DNA of 6,119 nt, taken from assembly GCA_902494035.1 (NCBI GenBank), contig CABURV010000089.1:1-6119 (forward strand). The letters run 5' to 3'. The translations under genes and the position numbers were made by a program. This document shows positions 1 to 6,119 of the stretch, piece by piece (positions within the stretch are counted from its first letter, which is position 1; every line of letters begins with the position of its first letter). Origin of the DNA: an uncultured Collinsella sp. (GTDB lineage: Bacteria; Actinomycetota; Coriobacteriia; Coriobacteriales; Coriobacteriaceae). Under the pieces are notes generated by a model. The model ran no database searches and was not told the DNA's origin. It saw nothing but the letters and a program-made list of their open reading frames with translations.

Positions 1-403
1 CATTGGGCGCTTCCTCGCCATAGCCAACCTCGCCGGCCACCGGGCCGTCTTCGTCGCCCGGCTGCAGCAGGCCCATAACCTGATAGCGCGTCACGCCCAT
101 GTCGGCATAGTCATACACCGAGTACGTATTGATCTCGGCCCAGCTGTGGTCGGTGTTCTCGGAGCTGTTGCCGCGCGAGACCGTCAGGTACATGGTCACA
201 ATGCCCGAGTCGTCGTAGACCTCGTACAGCTCGTCTTTATCGCGTAGGTGCTTGGTAGCGTCCGAGGACTCGGCCTTTTTAATCTTGTCCTGCTTTTTGA
301 CCTTTTTGGTCGAGGATTCGTCCTGAGATGAGCAGCCCGAAAGCAGCAGCGCGCCGGCAGCCGCCTCGATCAGGCAGCGGCGAGACATCAACTTATCGAT
401 CAT
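1..403 (-). CDS. CotH-like secreted lipoprotein, N-terminal 134 codons (3' end beyond window)
   Basis: This is an open frame from an ATG at 403-401 that runs off the left edge. Residues 1-24 form a lipoprotein signal peptide: Lys4, Arg8 and Arg9, a hydrophobic stretch, then the lipobox LSGC with Cys24 as the predicted lipidated residue. A charged Ser/Lys/Glu/Asp-rich linker follows (about 25-55). The folded part begins near residue 58 with YEVYDDSGIVTMYLTV, followed by NTDHSWAEINTYSVYDY and, at the edge, GYGEEAPN. From memory, this order of motifs (MYLTV, NT.H.W..IN.YS, QVMGLLQ.GDE.GPVAGE.GYG..PN) matches the region before the kinase-like core in Firmicute and Actinobacteria CotH-family proteins. 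CotH of Bacillus is a Fam20C-like atypical protein kinase. The gene overlaps pelG by 11 bases and has its own strong ribosome binding site, so it is very likely co-expressed with the Pel genes. The kinase core itself lies outside the window, so the family call rests on the N-terminus alone. An unrelated lipoprotein remains possible. Confidence 0.68.
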   Translation of the reverse strand, partial: MIDKLMSRRCLIEAAAGALLLSGCSSQDESSTKKVKKQDKIKKAESSDATKHLRDKDELYEVYDDSGIVTMYLTVSRGNSSENTDHSWAEINTYSVYDYADMGVTRYQVMGLLQPGDEDGPVAGEVGYGEEAPN

Positions 404-1937
404 CAGAACCTCCCCAATGGTTGCGATACACGCAAACTACTGCGCGCTGAAACGCGCCGTGCGGCACGCCCTTGCGGCGGCACTCCTCATAGCGCTGCTC
501 GGCACGGTCGAGCAAGCGGCCCAGCTGTGTAAAGCGACCCGTTTTGTCGGTCGCTACCATGGGCTGCTGGCTCAGGATACGATACGGCAAGTTAGCGGTA
601 TAGGTATCGAGCCGCAGCAGGGCCACGATAAAAAACACCACCGCACCCAACAAAAAGCCAAAGCCGTAAAACTGCTGCGGCAAAAGCAACGACACGGCGG
701 TCGCGAGCCCCGCCACACCGGCAAACAGACCCGAGGCCAGAACGGCTCCCTTGTAGTCGGTAAAGTACAGCAAGATAAGCAGAATCGTGTTGCCCACGGC
801 ATACAAGCCGTAGCCTACGCATAACGTGCGAAAATACCCGTGCATAAGGTTGTTGAAGCCCAGCGGTAGGGCCGAGAGTACCGTGGTCTCGAGCGAAATG
901 ACCGCCGCGGTCACAAACAGCTGCTTGAGCGCGCAAAAGCGTAGTTCGCTATTGAGCGTGGCAAGCATTTCCTCCTCGGCCACCACAATGTCGCCCACCA
1001 CGCCACCGTCGTTGAACAGGCTGTAGTAGTCGCGGTAGCGCGGATAGAAATTGACCTCGACCGAGACCACAAAGTTGACGGTCGTGACGAGTGTGGTCAA
1101 AAACGCAATGAGTGCCGGCACGTCATGGTAAGGAGCCCCGTAAAACAGGCCTTTGATCTGCACGCCAATAGGGCCCGCCCAGATAATAACCAGGTGTGCG
1201 AAAAGCCCCAAGTTGGTAAACAGCCCCGTAAGCGCAAGCGGCATAAATTGGTCGAGCCAGCGCAAAAAACGCCAGGGGCTCCGGTCACTCCGTGGAAAAT
1301 ACCGGTAAAGCAGCACCACGTCCCAAGCGAGCATCACGCCGTAGCCCAGAGCGATTGACGCCAGCAGGCCCTCGACCGGCGGCAGCCCCAGTGCCAGCGC
1401 GGCCAGGGCGCACAGGCACGCCACGCCAATGGCGGCCGCAAAGCTGCACAGGATGCCGCGGTAGTCTTTGATGGCCGTGAGATAGCTCATGCCGTTCCAG
1501 TTGACGATCATAATGTTGAACAGCCACAGGCATAGCAGCCCCTGCAGCAGCGTGGCGCCCGAGAACAGCAAAAAAACGCCGTAGAGCACCGTGCCCGCAA
1601 CGAGCATGACAGCATTGGAGCCCCAAAACGAAGGCAGTATCTCATCCTCACGCTCGGCAAACAACATATCAGCCAAAAAGCGCGTGACCGGCATGGAGAA
1701 AAAGCTCGTGAGCGCAAGCGATGCCAGCAGCGTATAGGTCACCATGCACACCAGCAGATCCTGGTTGGCGCGGCCCACGCCCCACAGACCGCACAGCACC
1801 AAGATACCCACCTGGAGCAGGACGCCCAGCAGCATGGGACCCGTGCACACAATGCCGGCGTAGCCGTAGGCGCGCATCGTGGCAAACAGGCCCTTGCGCC
1901 TAAACAGGCGTTTGAGCTCAAAACCAATTCCGGCCAC
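393..1937 (-). CDS. pelG: PelG, Pel exopolysaccharide membrane transporter
   Basis: This encodes a 514-residue polytopic membrane protein starting with MAGIGFELKRLF, the highly conserved PelG amino terminus. The start codon is GTG (1937-1935). Roughly twelve hydrophobic segments can be placed near residues 25-52, 62-80, 108-128, 130-145, 162-184, 187-211, 231-252, 271-292, 337-358, 371-392, 395-418 and 424-442. This count fits the MOP/Wzx-like flippase superfamily to which PelG belongs. The loop FYPRYRDYYSLFNDGG (297-312) and the following acidic helix (320-332) also look like PelG. In P. aeruginosa, PelG works with PelD, PelE and PelF in the inner membrane to move the polymer across. The last 70 or so residues after the final helix are charged and probably cytoplasmic, making this protein longer than the roughly 456-residue P. 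aeruginosa PelG (length from memory). The gene lies 3 bases after pelF, and its end overlaps the next gene by 11 bases. No frameshift or missing segment is visible. Confidence 0.95.
   Translation of the reverse strand: MAGIGFELKRLFRRKGLFATMRAYGYAGIVCTGPMLLGVLLQVGILVLCGLWGVGRANQDLLVCMVTYTLLASLALTSFFSMPVTRFLADMLFAEREDEILPSFWGSNAVMLVAGTVLYGVFLLFSGATLLQGLLCLWLFNIMIVNWNGMSYLTAIKDYRGILCSFAAAIGVACLCALAALALGLPPVEGLLASIALGYGVMLAWDVVLLYRYFPRSDRSPWRFLRWLDQFMPLALTGLFTNLGLFAHLVIIWAGPIGVQIKGLFYGAPYHDVPALIAFLTTLVTTVNFVVSVEVNFYPRYRDYYSLFNDGGVVGDIVVAEEEMLATLNSELRFCALKQLFVTAAVISLETTVLSALPLGFNNLMHGYFRTLCVGYGLYAVGNTILLILLYFTDYKGAVLASGLFAGVAGLATAVSLLLPQQFYGFGFLLGAVVFFIVALLRLDTYTANLPYRILSQQPMVATDKTGRFTQLGRLLDRAEQRYEECRRKGVPHGAFQRAVVCVYRNHWGGSDDR
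409..415 (-). promoter_or_regulatory. Ribosome binding site of the CotH-like lipoprotein gene
   Basis: The minus strand reads GGGGAGG, then 5 bases, then ATG (403-401). The site lies inside the last codons of pelG. It decides for this ATG over the in-frame ATG at 388-386 (Met6), which has no comparable purine run in front of it. Confidence 0.8.
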
Positions 1938-1940
1938 CGG

Positions 1941-3368
1941 CTACTCCCCCTCTCTGGGCAGGCCAAACGCGCGCGCCGTCTCGTCGTACAGCGCGCGATA
2001 GTTGGCGAGCATCTGCTCGTGCAAAAAGTATGTGGCAACGCGACGCTGGCCACGCTCCCCCATCTCAATGCGACGGGCGCGGCTTGCGCACATGCGCTCC
2101 ATGGCATCGGCCAAGCCCTTGCGATACATAGGCGGCGTCACAAAACCCGCCACGCCAAAATCATCGCCCGGGGCGCCTTCGAGCAGCTCACGGCAGCAGC
2201 CCACCTCGGTCGTCACGCAGGGCCGACGCGCTGCAAGCGACTCCAGCACGCTGAGCGGCTGGCCCTCGGAGATGCTCGTTAAGATTGTAAAGTCGAGCTT
2301 TTCCATGTACTCGACCACGTTGACGCGGCCGGTAAAGATCAGGTCGCGCACGCCCAGGGTCTCGACCAACGCGTGGCACTCGGCACCGTATTCCTCGTCG
2401 TCCACGCCGCCCATAATGTGCAGGCGCACCTTGGGCAGGCGCTCGTGCAGCTCAAAGAACGCATAGATCATGGTCTTGACGTCTTTGATGGGCGCCAGGC
2501 GCACCACCGCGCCAATGTCCACCCAGCCGTCATCGGGCTTTAAGGGAATGTCCTTAAAGCGATCGAACTGGATGCCGTTGGGAATGACCAGGCATTTGTC
2601 CGCATCGCAGCCCATATCGATCTGCGTCTTGCGGGCGTTGTGAAACAGGCTCGTCACGCGGAAGGCGCGGCGGTAGATTTCCTCCGAAAGCAGGTAGAAA
2701 AAGCGAATCCAGCGGTCCTTAAACGACGGCACCACCCAGTCGGCGCGAATGATCTCTTCCTCGCGTTCGCGGGTATAGATGCCGTGCTCGGTGAGCAGCA
2801 CCGGCGCATGGAAAACGCTTGAGCCCAGGCAGGCGAGCAGGCCGCCGTAACCAGTCGAGATGGCGTGGTACACATCGGCCACCGGCACCTCGCCGCCCAG
2901 CAGGTAGAGCACGGGCAGCAGCATGGAGCGCATGGTATGGAATGCGTCGGCAAAGGGCGTGTAAGGGTACTCGGCCAGGCACACGTCGCGAAAGATATCC
3001 ATAAAGGCGCGGCTCTGCAAAAACGAGAGCGGATGCACGCGGCGGCGCTGGAAGATATCGAACAGCACGTCCCAATCCGGATTAGAGAGCGACACCAGGC
3101 GGCGTAGCGCCTCGCGCTCGCGGTCGTCAAAGTCGACCTCTTCCTGCTCGCCCGAAAGACGCAGTGCATCGTCCAAGAACACCTCGTGCACCTCGGCAAC
3201 GTTGCCAGGCAGCTCGTAGACAAACTTGCCGCGGTCGGCAGCATGCGCGCCGATCACCCACAGCACAAACTCGTGCTCGGGCATGGCCTGGATGTAGCCG
3301 TGCATCCAAGTGGACACGCCGCCGTGCACATAGGGGTAGCAACCCTCGAGTACCAAGCAGATTCTCAT
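1941..3368 (-). CDS. pelF: PelF, GT4-family glycosyltransferase of Pel synthesis
   Basis: This 475-residue protein is close to the roughly 500 residues usual for PelF. PelF is a cytosolic, UDP-sugar-using GT-B enzyme thought to polymerise the Pel chain at the inner membrane. The N-terminal half opens with MRICLVLEGCYPYVHGGVSTW (residues 1-21), whose YPY..GGVS.W is the PelF acceptor-side glycine loop. A helical insertion of about 65-160 is typical of PelF rather than of generic GT4 enzymes. LLTEHGIYTREREEEI spans 191-206. In the C-terminal half, VVRLAPIKD supplies the donor-phosphate pair Arg290 and Lys295. TGRVNVVEYM (346-355) precedes the GT4 E-x7-E motif: Glu368 in SEGQPLSVLE with Glu376. 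VGCCRELLEG (389-398) is another PelF-like block. The ATG overlaps the stop of the upstream deacetylase gene (ATGA), and pelG follows 3 bases downstream. All catalytic landmarks are intact. Sugar specificity cannot be read from the sequence. Confidence 0.95.
   Translation of the reverse strand: MRICLVLEGCYPYVHGGVSTWMHGYIQAMPEHEFVLWVIGAHAADRGKFVYELPGNVAEVHEVFLDDALRLSGEQEEVDFDDREREALRRLVSLSNPDWDVLFDIFQRRRVHPLSFLQSRAFMDIFRDVCLAEYPYTPFADAFHTMRSMLLPVLYLLGGEVPVADVYHAISTGYGGLLACLGSSVFHAPVLLTEHGIYTREREEEIIRADWVVPSFKDRWIRFFYLLSEEIYRRAFRVTSLFHNARKTQIDMGCDADKCLVIPNGIQFDRFKDIPLKPDDGWVDIGAVVRLAPIKDVKTMIYAFFELHERLPKVRLHIMGGVDDEEYGAECHALVETLGVRDLIFTGRVNVVEYMEKLDFTILTSISEGQPLSVLESLAARRPCVTTEVGCCRELLEGAPGDDFGVAGFVTPPMYRKGLADAMERMCASRARRIEMGERGQRRVATYFLHEQMLANYRALYDETARAFGLPREGE
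1944..1954 (-). promoter_or_regulatory. Ribosome binding site of pelG
   Basis: The minus strand reads GAGAGGGGGAG, followed by TAG (the pelF stop), CCG and the GTG start of pelG. The site is made of the last pelF codons, 6 bases before the GTG. It supports the GTG as the true start of the conserved MAGIGF terminus and suggests that ribosomes ending pelF restart directly on pelG. Confidence 0.75.
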
Positions 3369-5245
3369 TTGGCGCCACCCTCCTTGCGTGCAATGGTCAC
3401 CGTCTTGTCCGTGGCTTTAACCAGGTACAGATCGCCCGTCAGATGCGTAATCTCGCCACCCGTGGCTACACCCGGCTCGCCGTTGTTGGCGCGAAACATG
3501 AGCCACGCCTCGTCGTGGAAATTGCCCAGGCTGAGCGTCCAGGCATCCGCACTGGTATCCACGCTCACCGTCACGGACGAAAAGCGCTGAATAGCGCCCG
3601 AGCATTCCGAGCCGGTCTGGCGACGCAGGTCGGGCGCAGACTTGGAAAGCCAGTCCAGGTAGTCGGTCAAGCCGCCCTTGTAGACCTCCCAGCCCTCCTT
3701 GGCACCACGATCGGGATCGAGCAAGTCGTCCGGGTGCATAAAATGCGTGCTCACGTAGTGCATGTTGAGCTCGGACACGGCTGCCAGGCGCATATAGGAA
3801 TCGTCGACCATGCCGCCCGAGACAATACGTGGCTGCTCCACAATGCCGTCGCTCGCCACGCCAAACTCCTGCACGTAGGGCAGGTCGGTGCCATCCTCAA
3901 AATACGTGCTGGCGATGGTCTTAATGCGCGGAACGTCGGTGCCGATGAGCTTGCGCGCTCGGGCCGAAAGGATATTCGACGGCGGTACGTAAACCGAGCC
4001 ATGAGCGTTGGGCAGAACCTCGTCCTGAAACGCGATAAGTTCGTTGAGCGAAGCGACGAGCGTCTCTTTGTTCTTCCAGGTCTTGTAGACGTACAGCGTG
4101 CCGTAGTCGGTGTCCCAGAGCGCGAGCGGCTGATGGTTGTAGCCGTGAAAGCCCAGCTCGCCGCCCATCTGCAGCAGCATGCCGCCAAAATATCGAAACT
4201 GCGTGGTATCGGGTTGGCGCGCGGGCTCGGTCTGGTTGACCGCGTCCTCGTAGTTTTCGATCATCACGCCGGTATAGCGAATGCCATATTTTTGCGCGAG
4301 CTTTTGCAGATCGGGCCACCAGACCTTGGTGTAAAAATCCGCAATGGAAAGGCCGTAGTCACGCTTGATATAAGTACCATCGCCCGAGGGCACGGGGCTA
4401 GGAAAGTCGTCCAAATAGAACACGGCGCTGTTGATGACCGGATAGGCCGTAGCATCGCCCAGCAGACTGATCGCCGCGGCGAAAAAGCCGCGCATGACCT
4501 TGTCGTAGATACCGATATTGCACACCACGGTGCGCCCGCTACCGCAGTCATTAGACCAAATGAGCGGGGCGCCCGCATCGCCAGTCTTAGCCCACTCACG
4601 CGCCGTCTCGCGCAGCGATACTGAAAGCGACGAATCAAAGGGGTCCGAGAGCTCGTAGCGCTCTCCCCCGCCCAGCATAAAGTCCTCACTCGGCACAATG
4701 CTTTCGGCTTTTACATAGTCATATCCGGCCGATTCAATGCCAAGCTTGGAGGCAATCACTTGCAGATAGCTCGAGTTATCCGGCGGCATGGCGAGCATAA
4801 GCGAACCGCCGGCACTCACCCAACTCATAATGTCGCTCAGGTGCGTACCGAGCCCATCGAGCGACGGCATGAGCAAAATCACGCGATCGAAGGAGGTCAG
4901 CGAGGGAATGACATCCGCACCATCCAGGGCAAGATCCACGTCGCGATGGGCGATCTTCATGTCCAGCAAAATCTGGTCGAACTGGTCTTTGACGTCGTCG
5001 ACGCCATCTTGGTCCGAGTCTGTAATGACCAGGCACGTGGGCTTTTGGCCAAAGATTGCCGAGGAGGCCGGCACCGCGTCGTTGGCGGCAAGCATCCCCA
5101 GCCTATGCTGGCCCGCACTGTACTGCACGCCGGCACGCTCCACCAGCAGCACGGCGGCCATGGCAATAAAGACCGCCCACACCACGAGGAGTCCCATCCA
5201 ACGAAAGCGGCCCACACGGTCTCGGATATGTTGCGCCACGCTCAT
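3365..5245 (-). CDS. pelA: PelA-type (DUF2194) membrane-anchored polysaccharide deacetylase
   Basis: This encodes a predicted 626-residue extracytoplasmic enzyme that should remove acetyl groups from the Pel polymer. Residues 16-35 form one membrane helix after a basic N-terminus, an uncleaved anchor rather than a lipobox. Residues about 69-260 look like an alpha/beta reductase- or GATase-like domain (CLVITDSD, then RVILLMPSLDGLG and SAGGSLMLAM). A CE4-like domain begins at about 270: FYLDDFPSP gives Asp279 and Asp280 as catalytic-base and metal-ligand candidates, GFHGYNH gives His367 and His371 as H-x3-H metal ligands, VYVPPSN (418-424) sits where CE4 motif 3 is expected, and STHFMHPDD (499-507) supplies a late histidine. 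Residues about 550-626 appear beta-rich and may match the PelA C-terminal beta domain. The GH166 hydrolase of P. aeruginosa PelA is absent. Start choice: the ATG at 5245-5243 overlaps the pelE stop as ATGA and follows GGAGGAGG. A longer frame starting with TTG at 5269 adds eight codons but is poorly supported. The symbol is by analogy; the Gram-positive form is often called PelA-DA. Confidence 0.88.
   Translation of the reverse strand: MSVAQHIRDRVGRFRWMGLLVVWAVFIAMAAVLLVERAGVQYSAGQHRLGMLAANDAVPASSAIFGQKPTCLVITDSDQDGVDDVKDQFDQILLDMKIAHRDVDLALDGADVIPSLTSFDRVILLMPSLDGLGTHLSDIMSWVSAGGSLMLAMPPDNSSYLQVIASKLGIESAGYDYVKAESIVPSEDFMLGGGERYELSDPFDSSLSVSLRETAREWAKTGDAGAPLIWSNDCGSGRTVVCNIGIYDKVMRGFFAAAISLLGDATAYPVINSAVFYLDDFPSPVPSGDGTYIKRDYGLSIADFYTKVWWPDLQKLAQKYGIRYTGVMIENYEDAVNQTEPARQPDTTQFRYFGGMLLQMGGELGFHGYNHQPLALWDTDYGTLYVYKTWKNKETLVASLNELIAFQDEVLPNAHGSVYVPPSNILSARARKLIGTDVPRIKTIASTYFEDGTDLPYVQEFGVASDGIVEQPRIVSGGMVDDSYMRLAAVSELNMHYVSTHFMHPDDLLDPDRGAKEGWEVYKGGLTDYLDWLSKSAPDLRRQTGSECSGAIQRFSSVTVSVDTSADAWTLSLGNFHDEAWLMFRANNGEPGVATGGEITHLTGDLYLVKATDKTVTIARKEGGAK
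3379..3383 (-). promoter_or_regulatory. Ribosome binding site of pelF
   Basis: The minus strand carries AAGGAGGGT, whose GGAGG core lies 10 bases before the pelF ATG (3368-3366), inside the end of the upstream deacetylase gene. Together with the ATGA stop/start overlap this implies translational coupling. Confidence 0.7.
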
Positions 5246-6119
5246 CGGGCCTCCTCCCAATCGCGCCAAAACGCCAACTTTTCGCGGTTGTCGGCGCTCA
5301 AATACACACGTTGCTTGTCAATCGCATCGATCACACAGTGGACCTCGTCACCGTCGCGGCGCATCACGGCTAGGCGCAGGCAAAGCATCCAAACCTCCTG
5401 CTCCTCGGGCACGTCGAGTACCAGCTGGTCGGTCACGGCCTGCGCCTCGTCGATCTGTCCGACATCGGCCAGCGCCGTCGCGTATCGAATGCGCAGCTCA
5501 AGGGTATCCTCGCGCTCGCAGCGACGCGCAAGCAGGCGCGCGTACTGTTGGCGCTGAATCTGAGCAACGCGCCCCTCAGCCAAGCCCGAGCCCAAGTATT
5601 CACCAAGAAAATCACAGTATTCGTTGAGGTTTTGCGCGCTCGGGTCCGTCTTAAAGGCACGCTCCAGCTGCTGCAGTTTAAGGTCGGACTCCTTGGAGAT
5701 CTGCGCCACCGCCGTCGCGGCATAGTGCGCCACCTCAACGTCGTCGTTAAGCTTAGCCGCCTGCAGCTGCGCCAGGTACGCGTCGGGCTCCTCGGTGAGC
5801 ATGGAGAGCATGAGGCGGCGCCGGTATGCCGGGTCGTTGACGATAAGCGCCTCCTCGAGCGGCACTACGCCTGCATCGTCCTCACCGCTCGGTACCGACA
5901 TACTACGATGCAGGTCGTCGTTGAAGCGCAGCGACTCCAGCGCAGACTCTTTCAGCCACTCGCCAAGCACCGCGCTGCGCACCGATAGCAAAACCACCAG
6001 CAACGGGCCCCACAGCGGCACCAGCACTATTACAGCCAGCATGTGCCCGCGCACCGGCAGCAGGCCCAGCTTCATGAGCGTCCACAGCATCAGGCAAACC
6101 AGCGAATGAATCAGCAGCA
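5242..6119 (-). CDS. pelE: PelE, membrane protein with helical repeats (5' end beyond window)
   Basis: The frame is open to the right edge. The ATG at 6090-6088 lies within a hydrophobic helix that already begins upstream (LLIHSLVCL precedes it in frame), so the true start is outside. Two adjacent membrane helices are visible: one spanning about 6119-6051 and a second about 6045-5980 (LAVIVLVPLWGPLLVVLLSV). The cytosolic part follows. VVPLEEALIVNDPAYRRRLM (75-94, counted from the ATG at 6090) and the helices to about 145 look like the HEAT-like block typical of PelE. The rest, to the C-terminus, has the helix-turn-helix pattern of TPRs (for example ATALADVGQIDEAQAVTDQL). In P. aeruginosa, PelE is an inner-membrane scaffold that contacts PelD and PelG and helps recruit PelF. 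The stop overlaps the start of the PelA-type gene by ATGA. The identification rests on topology, the PLEEALIVNDP.YRRRLML block and position in the cluster. Confidence 0.85.
   Translation of the reverse strand, partial: LLIHSLVCLMLWTLMKLGLLPVRGHMLAVIVLVPLWGPLLVVLLSVRSAVLGEWLKESALESLRFNDDLHRSMSVPSGEDDAGVVPLEEALIVNDPAYRRRLMLSMLTEEPDAYLAQLQAAKLNDDVEVAHYAATAVAQISKESDLKLQQLERAFKTDPSAQNLNEYCDFLGEYLGSGLAEGRVAQIQRQQYARLLARRCEREDTLELRIRYATALADVGQIDEAQAVTDQLVLDVPEEQEVWMLCLRLAVMRRDGDEVHCVIDAIDKQRVYLSADNREKLAFWRDWEEAR
5250..5257 (-). promoter_or_regulatory. Ribosome binding site of the PelA-type gene
   Basis: The minus strand reads GGAGGAGG, then CCCG, then ATG (5245-5243). The first GGAGG lies 7 bases from the ATG, which is good spacing. 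The site falls within the last pelE codons and decides for this ATG over the upstream TTG at 5269-5267. Confidence 0.8.

Noticed and set aside
386..388. Met6 as an alternative start of the CotH-like lipoprotein
   Set aside because: It would still leave a usable signal peptide, but it lacks a ribosome site, whereas Met1 follows GGGGAGG by 5 bases.
3164..4624. A 486-codon plus-strand open frame opposite the PelA-type gene
   Set aside because: It lies antisense to a well-supported gene, its translation is rich in Arg, His, Ala and Val without recognisable domains, and long antisense frames are common in GC-rich coding DNA.
5246..5269. Extension of the PelA-type protein by eight codons to a TTG start
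   Set aside because: The TTG has no good ribosome site, while the ATG at 5245 has GGAGGAGG at proper spacing and forms an ATGA overlap with the pelE stop.
4760..5627. Two overlapping plus-strand frames of 265 and 279 codons spanning the pelA/pelE border
   Set aside because: They are antisense to two real genes and have low-complexity Ser/Arg/Pro composition with no domain or ribosome site that I can support.
6088..6090. ATG at 6090 as the start of pelE
   Set aside because: The frame continues upstream to the edge with hydrophobic residues belonging to the same membrane helix, and no ribosome site precedes this ATG.
1..6119. CRISPR arrays, insertion sequences, tRNA or rRNA genes and large repeats
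   Set aside because: Almost every base is accounted for by the five coding regions, and I saw no repeat array, transposase or RNA gene on either strand by eye.

Overview
The window is a single, tightly packed minus-strand transcription unit that I read as the 3' part of a Pel-type exopolysaccharide gene cluster. The organism is probably a Gram-positive actinobacterium. The sequence is GC-rich, genes carry strong GGAGG-type ribosome binding sites, and a GTG start is used. The cluster pairs a hydrolase-less PelA with PelE, PelF and PelG and shows no outer-membrane PelB/PelC. The style recalls Coriobacteriia such as Collinsella, but that placement is from memory and low confidence.

In transcription order (right to left): pelE, whose 5' end is cut by the right edge (two N-terminal membrane helices, then HEAT/TPR-like helical repeats); a DUF2194/PelA-type protein (membrane anchor, alpha/beta reductase-like domain, CE4-like deacetylase domain, C-terminal beta domain); pelF (GT4 glycosyltransferase); pelG (about 12-helix membrane transporter); and the first 134 codons of a secreted lipoprotein resembling the N-terminus of CotH-family proteins, cut by the left edge. 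There is no intergenic stretch longer than 3 bases. pelE/pelA and pelA/pelF overlap by ATGA, pelF/pelG are 3 bases apart, and pelG overlaps the lipoprotein gene by 11 bases. Promoter and terminator must lie outside the window.

Likely division of labour, inferred from the P. aeruginosa and Bacillus Pel systems: PelF polymerises a nucleotide-sugar-derived N-acetylhexosamine chain at the cytoplasmic face. PelE and PelG form the inner-membrane synthase/transport complex, normally with the c-di-GMP receptor PelD, which is not in view. The PelA-type protein deacetylates the emerging polymer outside the membrane. The CotH-like lipoprotein is the least explained member; a Fam20-like kinase fold raises the possibility of phosphorylation of a surface protein or of a sugar.
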